This document shows, piece by piece, positions 23,887 through 35,045 of a DNA stretch of 64,000 nt. Every line of letters begins with the position of its first letter. The stretch's first letter is position 1. Origin of the DNA: Mangifera indica (lineage: Eukaryota; Streptophyta; Magnoliopsida; Sapindales; Anacardiaceae). The notes below the pieces were generated by a model. The model saw only the letters and a list, made by a program, of their open reading frames with translations, was not told the origin of the DNA and ran no database searches. The translations under genes were made by a program, and so were the position numbers. The DNA lies in assembly GCF_011075055.1 (NCBI RefSeq), contig NC_058141.1, positions 13,897,639-13,961,638 of the forward strand, read 5' to 3'.

Positions 23887-26800
23887 GAACAGTAGATGAT
23901 GTAAATACCTTATGGGAAAGGGTTATGACTGTAAGTTTTCAAGGATTTAATGTGTATTGATGCGGTATGTGTTGATAATATCTCAGTCTTGGGGTTGCCT
24001 TAGGGATATTTCCAATCTCTAGTTTTGGCTATTATGTAAATAGTGTTGCAATGGAGAAATTGCCTCTTTTTTTTTTTTTTTTTTTTGTGGGTTTGAAGAG
24101 AACGCCCTCTTCTTCAATCAGTTGGGTTACTTCAGCTCTAATTTGAAGTTGGTTAACCATGTTAATACAGTTTTACACACATACTCCGTTATTTCCTTTT
24201 TTGTTACAGCTGCCCGTAGTGTTCACATAATCAGTTGGGTAAGTTTGAATAGGGTTTTCAAATGAATTACGGTTTTATACTAATTTTAATTTTCAAGTTC
24301 GGTTGTGTAATGTCGAGTGTGGTGGGGTGAGGGGTTTACCTTTATTTGTTTTTTGTGATAGGGGTATTACCACCAACTGATGTTTCTTCTAGAATATATG
24401 TAGACGCCACCATAGTTCAGGTGAAGAAACACTTTTCTGATAAGACACTAGGGAGAAAACTTAGGGAGAACCCTTCCAGATGTCTTGTTAAAAAATAAAG
24501 AATCGAAACCAGAGTTTTTCATAATTTTTAAATCATATTTATTTTACAATATTTTTCAAACCATCTTTAAAATTTTATCGAATTATAAAATTTTAATTGA
24601 ACTCAAAATATCTATCATTATTCATTCACAGTCAACTTTCAACTCATTTTCGTTGGTCAAGAAGTTGAACCAAATCAAATGTTGAGAAAACTTTCAAAAT
24701 GTGACATCAAAAGAACCCACAATGAACTCAATCATAAATAGCACCAAAGCCAAAAACTCAATCCAAACCATCGAAGCTGTATGGCCAGGTTGCCCAGCCA
24801 AATAAAATCGTAATATCCACAACACCAGCCATTGACAGTGGCATTGCTTCTCTTCTTCTCTATTGTTGACTGCCAACAAAATGGGATTGTGATTTGTGAT
24901 TTTTAATTGATTTTGAGATGGGGTTTTGCAAAGTGTTGGGTGGTGCAGGGTAGATGGGTTTCTACAAGGATGGGATGTTGTGATTGCTGGCTTTTGTGAT
25001 ATCCCAAATATTAGATTTCGGTTGGTTTCGGATCTGTGCAGTTCCTTAGACGGCATTACCTGGAACATACCAATTATCTTTAATTACTTGATGTTAATTT
25101 CAGGTAAGAAATAGAACCGACAACTAGGTATCTAATAGTTCTAATATCAGTCAGACAATTTGCTCAACCCTAGGGACAATAACTTGTGCAACCGATGAAA
25201 AACAATTCGTAATCATACATTGGACAGTAAAAATTGTAAAATTAGACAAATAAGAGAAACAATAATATTAGGATAAGTTCCCAGCATATTTAATTAGGGC
25301 ATGATCATATATACTTCATTTTAGGAAAACTGGTTGATTTTACAATAAAATCAAGTACGACTGGAAGCCTGGCCAGTTACCATCAACGTACTTGCAGATA
25401 TGGATACATACACGTAGTGCATTGGATAAAAAAGCTAGTGCATCTGACTTATCGATCAGACATGTTTGATTCAAACTTCAATTTCGCAGACATAATTCAC
25501 AATCATAAAAATGACTGCACCCTATAAGTTTGCCAGTCACATAATGATGCCGGCATGGTGGGTAGAAACTTTAATTCGATGTAGAAAAAAATCTTGTGGG
25601 CAGTCTGCATGTGTGCCATGTGCATGGATGATGGCGTGCCCTTGACTTGAAAATAAATGGAGGTTATGTCATGGAAACTTCAAGGTTATATGATGAAGAA
25701 GTAGCATATGAGTATGACATGGGAATGTGCTTTTTGGTGCAAAAACAGCCATTTTTTTGGGTTAAAGATGACGATCCCCATTGATGCAGTTAAACTAGAA
25801 GCTTCTTTTTGAAGAAACGTGGCTTCTCTGTTTGTTCTTAGCTAGCCTCAACATCTTTTCACGTTTGCTGATGAAAACATCATAATTAATGTTTATAATT
25901 CTCTTCTTCGAGTTGCATTTTCTCTGTTATCAACTCAACTTTACCATTCTTGTGTTAAAGAGCGAATTTAGTATAGACTAAGTTCAAGGTTCTAAAGTGA
26001 CTGGGATAATTGAATGGTATCCGAATCAACTTTCCGACCACACAAATAATAATATATTAACTGAAAACTTTATTGTGTTTCAAAAGAGGTTAAAGGGCAT
26101 AGGCACTAGGCAACCCACAGAAATGGCACTAGAAATCAATGATGAGCTTACTTCATAATAGCCTTTTGCCATTGCCACACTTGAGTTGCCTGTGTTTCTT
26201 TTGTCTCATCTGAAAATAGGAGCCATCCACACGAGGGCAACATATTCAACACACCAACTTTACTGGTATTCAAGAAAAGACCCCGTGCCTTTGGCAGAGT
26301 TAGAACCACTATCTGTCTATTCCAATCTCATCATCATCAAGTGGCCCAGATCCCCAAGCTTTGCATCTCCTTTGCTCATCAGGCTTCTAATCTCTGAAGT
26401 TACGGGCATCATGTCAGGGCCATACCAAATTAATTAATATAATTATCCCGCTGATGAAAATTAGTTAATTTTACATATCAAACTTTGAACAAAGCTATAC
26501 ATGTTGAAAAACACACACGCTTCTGAATCTTCAATTGGGTTCAAAGACGTAGCTGGTTCGCATTATTCTTTTTATTAATAAAATAATTCAAACGTGTTTC
26601 TTCGGCATCAGATTAATCAAATGAATAATAATAAGAAGAAGCAACTGGTATATAATTATAGAGTACTTGTCGGTATAAGACTTTCACCGGCAGGTGGCCG
26701 CGGAGAAGAAGAAACTAATACAATAGCATCAATAAAGCGACAAACGGCAGCACTTCCCAGGTGCGGCGTTCGGCGGAAAAAGATTAATATATATTAAAAC

Positions 26801-27146
26801 CCCAAAATAAAACTTGGACTAAAAAAAATTAAAATGAAGCCAAGTTAGAAATAATAAAACCATGTTACAAAACATAACACATTAAAATAAACAACCCATA
26901 TTGCATAAACCAATAATGCATGCTCCATTAAAAGCCTACAAATAGGCCCTCAATGTCCCCCATTCACAGCCATGATAAGAAGATCTCAACTCTCAAAAGC
27001 CCCACTCTCCCCTACCCACCATTACCTTAAAGTCTTTGATTTATTTGCACCATTTCCTAGTGTGCTCGTGTGCCCTTAAATTATTTTCCATTTTTAAGAT
27101 TCTCTTCTTCTTCTTCTTCTTATATTCTAGTTCTGTCTTAATCACC
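23887..27146. other. Spacer upstream of the LBD16-like gene
   Basis: Holds a 20-bp poly-T tract at 24067-24086, a repeat-like patch around 24,700-25,080 without a credible protein, and the tRNA-like sequence near 25.4 kb. The final 500 bp are promoter: an auxin-response-element core TGTCGG at 26668-26673 and a pyrimidine-rich leader (TTC repeats at 27,108-27,122) just before the ATG. Confidence 0.4.
25414..25478 (+). repeat. tRNA-Arg-like degenerate sequence, possible SINE head
   Basis: Contains a box-A-like TAGTGCATTGG, an anticodon-arm-like TCTGACTTATCGATCAGA with a perfect 5-bp stem, and a box-B-like GTTTGATTCAAA, in tRNA order. It resembles plant tRNA-Arg(UCG) (GTCTGACTTCGGATCAGA) but has insertions and no proper acceptor stem. 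It is not a functional tRNA; either a tRNA pseudogene or the head of an old SINE. Confidence 0.45.
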
Positions 27147-27994
27147 ATGGCATCATCTGGGAATGGCAGTGGCTCTCCTTGCGGCGCATGCAAGTTTCTC
27201 AGGCGAAAATGTGCATCGGATTGTATTTTTGCGCCTTATTTTTGCTCTGAACAAGGCCCTGCAAGGTTTGCTGCCATTCATAAAGTTTTTGGTGCCAGTA
27301 ATGTGTCTAAATTGTTGTTGCATGTTCCTGTGGCTGATCGTTGCGAGGCCGTTGTTACAATTGCCTATGAAGCCCAAGCTCGGATTCGAGATCCCGTTTA
27401 TGGCTGTGTTGCACACATCTTCGCCTTGCAACAACAGGTAATTACTACAATTTTTAAGTGACTCATGTTATATCTCTATAATTAGCATGATAAATTATAA
27501 CTATAATGATCTTTTTATGGTATGAGTTGTACTGTATATTAAGTATATTTCAACCTGTCCCCTCTTAAACTTTCTATGTTGGTTCAAGTTCTCCCACAGG
27601 TTTGTGTTTTAGAAAGACTGAGTAAATTCTAAGTTTCCATGTACTGTGTTCAATGTTTTTATAGGTGGCAATGTTGCAAGCTCAATTGATGCAAGCGAAG
27701 GCTCAACTAGCTCAAAACACAATGGATCCAAGGAGTATAGAGAACCAATATTGGGTGGGAAACACAGGTGTGGTGTCATCGTTTTCAACTAATTATCCAA
27801 CTTACATGAATTCAATATCTCCACAAAGCTCATTCGAATCAGCAGACCTCAACAACGATGGGATGAATATGCAAGAATTAGAGAGCTGTAGAGAGGATTT
27901 CTCATTTCAAGCTTGTCCAAACAAGAAGAGACCATGTAATAGTACTGAGTTGGGTGAGCTTCAAGCACTTGCCCTTAGAATGATGAGAAATTGA
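27147..27994 (+). CDS. LBD16: LOB-domain transcription factor, LBD16-like
   Basis: Class I LBD transcription factor; in Arabidopsis LBD16 is an auxin-induced (ARF7/ARF19) activator of lateral-root founder-cell division. Two exons, 27147-27437 and 27665-27994, join at GT-AG in phase 0 to give 206 residues. The start was set at ATG 27147 ([13 protein letters not shown]); the open frame runs further upstream, but that part is leader-like (poly-Phe). The LOB domain spans about residues 10-110: zinc-like block [15 protein letters not shown], the GAS block ([17 protein letters not shown]) and the coiled-coil [13 protein letters not shown], with the intron in the family's usual place. The C-terminus [14 protein letters not shown] matches that of LBD16/17. 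It is shorter than Arabidopsis LBD16 (about 245 residues) through a shorter middle. It converges with the LBD29-like gene 6.2 kb downstream. Confidence 0.93.
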
Positions 27995-29153
27995 TTTCAA
28001 TTATTCATGTTTCTTGATGAAAAAAGATGCTAATGATCATCATCATCCATGCCCAAATTATGTATATACTCGGACTGAAAATTTGATAAAGCCTGAAAAT
28101 TTTTCCCAAATTAATTAAACTTGTAAATGGGCTACCTCTCTCTCTCTCTCTGCTACTTTGAATAAATTACTAGCTAGGGTGGTTAACTTTCTTGAAGAAG
28201 ATAATTTTGTGTATACTGGTTAAAATAATTTACTATGGAAATAATCAATCTGGGTAGGTTGCTAGCTTAGTTTTTGAAGATAAATTCATATAGAAATGAC
28301 TGAAGAACAATAATAGAGACACCCCATCCATATTCTTTACCCAACAAGTTCAATAACATAACTCAAAACCTACAAAACTGAGCCTTCTTCTGTCTTTGTC
28401 CTACATGGGGATAAAATGGGAATCCCCTGGTCAAATTTACTTCTAATTAATTAAGAATAATCTGGGTCCTATTATATCTTCATAGTCTCCTGATTAACCA
28501 CACAGTAAAATGATTGAAATAATCTTTGCCCTCTAGTTGCTTCTTAGCTTCCAACAAAGTCTAGATCCAAATGCATGCAGGGGGGCACTTGGGATAAGTG
28601 TAAGATTATGAGATTGCTAACAAAGCATTAAATTTGATGTGTTAGATAGTGTGTTATCACTGAAATTAAAGGCAAATACATCGATGTATGTTTAGGGTTA
28701 GTATTTTAGCTAGCTAGGGTTTATATGTCTTATTAAGTAGGTTCACCTAACATGAGCAGTCTTGCTAATTTTAATAACAATGCCCAATAAAATTGTAGCC
28801 ATTCGTATAGACAAAGTGTCCCCTTGATTGAATGCAATGGGCCACATCATGAATGCTTTCGTAAGCCCAATTAACTCATATATAATTTTGATTCCTATGC
28901 TTAATTATATATTATGAACTTAACACTTGAAAGCTTAACTAGTTTTAATATTTTTATAATTCAAACTAAACACAATATAACATAATTATTTACTAATCCT
29001 TGCAGATCACATATATGATTGAGTTGGCATGACTAAAGATTGGGTTCAGATTTTACACGGAAAAGTCTAACATATGCAATCTCATTTGCCTCATCAAACT
29101 ATATTTACAAAAAAAAAGAAAAGAAAATTAAGTAGAAATTTGATACACACACA

Positions 29154-29183
29154 TGTATGTATGTATGTATGTATGTATGTATA
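29154..29183. repeat. (GTAT)n microsatellite
   Basis: About seven uninterrupted tetranucleotide units. Confidence 0.9.
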
Positions 29184-29310
29184 TCAGATTTAATTTACCC
29201 ATTTAAACTAAGTTTTTTTATTCTGATTATCAAATTCTATATGTAGGCTAAATCAAAAGTTCCGACCATACACAACTATATATGTATTATAATAAAACTA
29301 TACTTACACA

Positions 29311-29437
29311 CTTTTGGTAAACAATTTGATTACACAGATAATATATTGTTATGTGATTAGATGATTTTGAATTAAATATAAAGTAACATCCAATTATGTA
29401 ATGATACATCACTGTAAACTTAAATTGTATACAAAAA
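29311..29437. mobile_element. Palindromic AT-rich element, copy A
   Basis: Left arm from cttttggtaaacaattt to gtgattagatg is an imperfect reverse complement of the right arm catccaattatgtaatg to ttgtatacaaaaa. It would fold into one long hairpin. It shares arm sequence with the elements at 43.07 and 43.22 kb. Confidence 0.65.
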
Positions 29438-30878
29438 TATATTTATATAATATTATTCTATGTATTGAACGTAGCTGATTAAGTATCTGTATACTGTTTT
29501 ATTTTAGTGATAACCGAATTTATATATCAAATTCATAATTGAAAAAGGAATATATTGTTGTGTAACGGTTATAGATGTGATGTGAATACAAGAGAATAAG
29601 AACAAATTTAGTGAATTGGGTTTGGGTTAATATTCAATAACAAAGTTCGTTCTGGGAGCCCAAGACAATGGCATATTAAGGTAGTCAAGCGGCAGTAACC
29701 CACTTTCATGTATACTATATTATATATGATATACAAAATAAAGTGATAAATTTAATTAAAATTTTGGTATATTCCTTCATTAATTGAACTTGGAAAGTAA
29801 ATTATTCCAGACAAAGATTATATAAAAAGAAATAAAAAGGTGATGAGTGATGATTTGTTGAGTGTGTGTTCAATGGAAAAAGCTGTCAACAAAAGGTGAA
29901 AAAAAAGAAACTCTTATTTCAAAATTATTAAAAATAATTATAAAGGCTTGAAACAAGAATAAGTATTTTCATTCCCATTTCGTTTATTATTAATGTTTTT
30001 ATTATTTTTTAAAGGAGAGTATTGTCTGTTGAGAGGAAAATTTGAAGTCTTTACAATGGATATTTTTTTTTATGTTAACAAAGATTTATACTTACAAATA
30101 GGGTGATAGATAATTCATTAATTGGTGTTCATTGATGTGTATTTCCAGATGAGAGTTTTATTGATTGGTTTAGGACATGTCAATATATTGATAGTTCGTC
30201 GATCAATATCTTTATATTGATTTGTTAAAATCATGAGTTTATTAATTAACAACATCAATAAGACGATCAGGACATAAATAGAATTAAGATGAGTCATATG
30301 ATCATGTGTTGAATTCATATCTCAGTCGAGTCCAATCGACAGAGAATAATGAAATAAATGATTGAAAATTAATTATATTTTCATCATACATGTAATAGAT
30401 AATATGTATTTCAAAGTTAGTTTGAATCAAGTAGATTGATACTATATCAAAGACCGAATGACTACCAAACAATTTCCCATTCAACATGTGTCAATTGAGT
30501 TTCAAAAGGTCTATATAGTAACGAAATATCCCTATTTGCAACATTTTTTGATACACTCAAAAGTCATCTTAATGTTTGTATTGTTGATACTTGCTTTGAT
30601 CCAAAGTTTGGCATTGAAAATTTATGTTCTCAATCAAATAATGAAGTAGAGAGTTGAGTTAATTATAGGGAGATATTGGGAAGAAGTAAAGAGTTGAGTT
30701 GAAGGGGTGATGTTCAAAGAAGTAAAGTGTTGAGTTTAGAGGGAGCTGTCAAGAAGTAGAGTTTGAGTTCAAGGGGCGAAGTAGAGAAGAAGTGGAGAGT
30801 TGAGTTTAATGAATGATTGACATTTATATAATTGAGTTGAAAAACCACATGTTATTCTATTGGAAATTGTCGAAAATA

Positions 30879-31260
30879 TGTTAGACCTATAATTGTGAAA
30901 ATTGAAACTCATATTACACAAAACTAATTGATTTATATTAAGGTCTAATATATGATTTTATTAGAAACACTCTCCCTCAAATGCAATTACCATAAGCTGT
31001 TTGGTTTGTCATTGGGTAGGGTGTGTTATCACTTGGTATCAAGATCAAGTTAAACTGTTAGACTCGGATCACTTTAGACAATTAAACCCACTCATTTGGT
31101 TTTAAACTTTAATACTATGTTAGAAATATATTGAGTCTATAAATATAAAAATTAAAACTCATATTACACAAAATCTACTAGTTTATGTTAATGTCTAATC
31201 CATCACATTTATATACTATTCACTTATATTGATTTTATTAGATGTGAGATTTTTTTTAAG
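30879..31260. mobile_element. TRIM-like retroelement remnant
   Basis: Two related blocks start TGTTAGA at 30879 and 31118 and share aaaattgaaactcatattac/acacaaaa, a tttatnttaa-gtctaat core and attttattaga. Between them lies ttggtatcaagatcaag (about 31,033), like a methionine-tRNA primer-binding site. LTR - PBS - short interior - LTR in under 400 bp is the plan of a terminal-repeat retrotransposon in miniature. LTR edges and a target-site duplication were not resolved. Confidence 0.45.
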
Positions 31261-34240
31261 TCTAGCAGAATCATCACCATCACTTCCCAGATCTATATTC
31301 TTAATTTCCAAAATTAAACCACAATTTCTTCAAAGTGATTAATGATAAGAATTTGTCAATAAATTCTACCTGTTTTTATCTGATTCACATGAAATTGCAA
31401 TAAGAAGAAAACAAAGAGAAGAGAAACGGTTGGACTAAGTGTAGGGTTTGAATATTCTAAGAAATTAAGTTTGACCATTGACTTTACCTATACATACATA
31501 CATTCATCTCCATCAAAGCCGTTCGATTGTGGGAGGGTCCATTAGACAAGAAACGATTTGTCTTTCCAAGCAATTAACTACCTTTCTTTATTATTATTTT
31601 TTAAACCCATTTTAACATTATTATGAGAAAATTTATTGGAATGCTGTTTATTATATTCTGTCCGCACGATCTTGTTTATTAGAGTGGTGTAAAATGAGGT
31701 GTGACCATTGAAACTTTTGGATCACTTTGGAACCTAAAAAACAGCAATGAAACGAAAGATACTTCAGCTTTTGCAGCTTCTGGTATGCAAAGTTAAATAA
31801 ATAATGTTTTAGATCCTTTGACTGAAAATTTTCAGAATATTTGACGATGAATTCAACTGGGCCAGACTTATGAGAAATGAATAAACTTTTCATCTTGTAA
31901 ATGTTAATTGAGTCAGAAAAGAAAAAGAGCTTGAAACATGACAACCACACAAGTCTGTTTTTTCTGGGTACATGTCCTGATAAAGTAGTTTGTTTTTATA
32001 CGGGAATCATACAAAGATGGTCCATCCTCAAACAGCTGTTCATTCAGCAAACAATAACACATTCTTTGCCTTAATATCTTTTTTTCATTTTAATGAAAAG
32101 GATTGTCAATGGTAAAGCTTTCATAAAGTCTGGATACAAGTATAGTTTCACTACTAGGCTAGCAAAAGCAAATAGCTCTTTTCCTAATTAATGAAATGCC
32201 CTCGCGGTAGCTTAAGTGAAAAGATAGAGATTTTAAGTATAAGAGCAAAATTTTAAACATACTAAATCATATATCAATAAAAAATAAAATGTGCAAGTCT
32301 TTAAGCAAAATTGTTCCATTTTGAATGTTGAATTTGAAGCTCTAGTAGGTGTTGAATGTGAGCCAATTACAAAGAATATATATGTTCAAAATAAAAGCAT
32401 GCTCCAATAAATCTATTTAAGAAATATTATCTGTCTACATATGGAGTGTTCAATGAAAAATAAATTGAAAGGGTTTCTTCCATATTCTTTTATGAAGAAT
32501 TTTCGATCTAAAAAGCAGTTAGACCACCGCAGCATACACCTATATGAATGGAATCCTGTAAGATTTTACTTATAAAACTTGAAAAGATAAATAAAATATT
32601 GCAAATTCTGTCCAAATGTTTCATATTGCAAAAATATGAAATATGCACTGTGTTGCACTACATAGATTCTTCACAAAAGTCTTCCATTTTTCTGGACAAC
32701 CAATTTCGTCAGCATGATCATGTGAATTTCTATCAATTTCAAACTTTACCAAAATGATTTACAAACCTACAAACCCATAATTTAATCATCAAGAAAAACA
32801 TAATCATGGAGATGCCCACCATTCTAGTGCTACTGTTTTCAACACCGTTAAAAAAAATCATAGATGTTTCTTTTGTGGCTAAAGCCAGATCATATTGCCT
32901 AAAGATTCAATGAATAAGTAACAACAAATTTTATATATAATGAAGGAAGAATTAAGAACAGCTGCATGCATTGGTGTCAATAATATTGATAGTACTACCT
33001 CAGCCAGATCTTTTTGCACTGAAGAGCCCTCTACCATGAATTGCAATTTTACATAGATTTAGCTGGTAAAAATCTGAAAGAAGCATTTAATTCATAATCA
33101 AAGTTGCTCATAATTGGGCTGATAATCAATCACACACATGTAAAAAAGTTATTATTGGTGATCACATATGTTGAGCTCAAATATATTAAACTATGCTAAA
33201 GAGACAATTTGATTGTAAGGTATGAACTAGAATGGGATTTTTCTGTTCGGACTGTGTGCTTTCAGACTTTGGTTACAATAAACAAGAAGCAACCAACAAA
33301 TCTTGGAAATAGAAGCAGTACTGTAAAAATTATAAACAACCAAACTCGTGAAAGAAGAAGCCAACAATACATTGGGTTTTCCCCCGTGTGAACTACCTAA
33401 TTGTTATTAAAGAAACCTCTTCTGGTCTTATAGGGATCTCTGACACTCACAATTTTATTTTATATATATATTCATGAAGCTGATCGCGGTTGTACTAATT
33501 ATGTATTTTTGCTCCATACAAGAAACGCACCTAGGAGATTGTACTGGATAAGATAGAGAATATATATGCACAATGACCTTGACTATACAAACACAAGCAA
33601 AGCATGCAGCAAAACAAGTTTTAAAACTCCCTCATGCTACCAATTTAAAAAGTTCATTATTCAAAGAAAAGGGATCTACTACACCTCTATATAATCTGAT
33701 AGAGAAATTCTCGTGAACACCATTATCTTCTCAGAGAAGAAGGAAATTTTCGGATTACTTGACCAAGCTTATGAATGTCACTATAAGTTTTAAATTTATA
33801 TAGATCTTATGCTTTTAGACTTGATGCTAATCTTAACTTAGACCATATGAGCTGATTTTTCAAACCCAGCTAGCCTATCAAAATTTTGAAGGGAAATTTA
33901 AGTGTCAAAAGCAAACTAGGTAACTGTATTAATTAGGTAAAATTTTTAGGTACTCATGACTAGATCCATAAACAAATAAAATTAACTTGAATAAAACCAG
34001 AGTTTAATCTAGCTTTTACAGAAATTATACTATTGTTTATCCAATATCCAAGGTTACACTAGAATAAAGAAACCAAGAATAGGGTGGATTTTAGGGTTTC
34101 TGAATTATGAACATTTCTAGGGTTCCTAGCTTTTATTTATGGCAACAAAAGTGCATGTCTCAAAGTATGCAGCAGCAATATTTCAAAATTGACAGAGTAG
34201 TCTTCACCAATTATATGTTTCTGTCGCTGAAGCCCATCTC

Positions 34241-35045
34241 TCAAGAATTCTGAATATAACCAAAGGCCACAGTTTGAAGATCATCAGTGTCTTTGAAAGT
34301 CCATTGCCAGTTGTCTGTTTGCATGTCAAATGTACTCATGGAATGCGAACCCTCTCCGAAGCTAGCAAATGAGACATCTTCTCCTGAAATGACTGAATTT
34401 TCATAATTTCCGAAAGAGTTTGGATTCATATTGAATCTATTTTCACAGTATGGATTTGTTGTGGAATGATTGTTAAGGTTTGGAATAAACTGTGACTCAA
34501 TGTTTGAATTTTCTTGGTGAAACCAACTGTGAATATCTTGTGGGTGCGAAGGAAGCTTTCCAAAATATTTGTCATTAGGGTTTGCAGGAGCAGAGCCATT
34601 GATAAAGCTTTGAGCTGCTTGTTCCTTCAGAGAAGCAAGTTGTGCCTGTAGATTCACAACCTACAAGATTTAAAAACCAGAGAAAAAGGTCTATCAATAA
34701 ATTTCAAGTTAATGAATTAGGGTTTCAATTAACAAATACAAAATAAAAGATTAAGGGGAAATAAACCTGCTGTTGAAGAGCAAAAATATGCGAAACGCAG
34801 CCGTAAATGGGATCTTGAAGCCTAGCTTGAGCTTCATATGAGATGGTGACTGCAGCTTCACAACGGTCATTGACAGGGAGATGAGCAAGAAGCTTTGAAA
34901 CATTGCTTGCACCAAAAACCTTGTGAATGGCTGCAAAATGGGAAGCACCTTGTTCATGGCAAAAATAAGGTGCAAAAACACAACCTCTCACACATTTTCT
35001 CCTCAAGAATTTGCAGGCTCCACAAGGAGAACCAGAACCTGTCAT
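34241..35045 (-). CDS. LBD29: LOB-domain transcription factor, LBD29-like
   Basis: Class I LBD transcription factor; Arabidopsis LBD29 acts downstream of auxin in lateral-root initiation and callus formation. Two minus-strand exons, 34767-35045 and 34241-34660 (intron 106 bp, GT-AG, phase 0), give 232 residues. The LOB domain starts almost at the N-terminus: [18 protein letters not shown], then [16 protein letters not shown] (the HEQGASHF form is LBD29-like), [10 protein letters not shown] and a coiled coil across the exon junction ([13 protein letters not shown]). The tail is Asn/Ser-rich with acidic and aromatic residues, consistent with an activation domain, and ends [17 protein letters not shown] on the minus strand at 35257-35264 lies about 215 bp upstream of the ATG, and a canonical AuxRE (TGTCTC, minus strand, 35812-35817) about 770 bp upstream. 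It converges with the LBD16-like gene. Confidence 0.93.

Larger units (their letters stand above)
27995..34240. other. Spacer between the two convergent LBD genes
   Basis: About 6.2 kb, AT-rich. It contains a (TC)n run at about 28,134-28,150, the (GTAT)n microsatellite, a palindromic element at 29.3 kb and retroelement-like repeats near 30.9-31.25 kb. No gene was recognised. The ends are the 3' flanks of the two LBD genes. Confidence 0.5.

Noticed and set aside
24694..25068. 124-codon minus-strand frame
   Set aside because: Mixed composition with no domain; the opposite strand is equally open, and the region looks like old repeat.
27036..27146. Upstream extension of the LBD16-like frame
   Set aside because: Encodes a poly-Phe stretch from the TTC-rich leader; the conserved protein starts at MASSG (27147).
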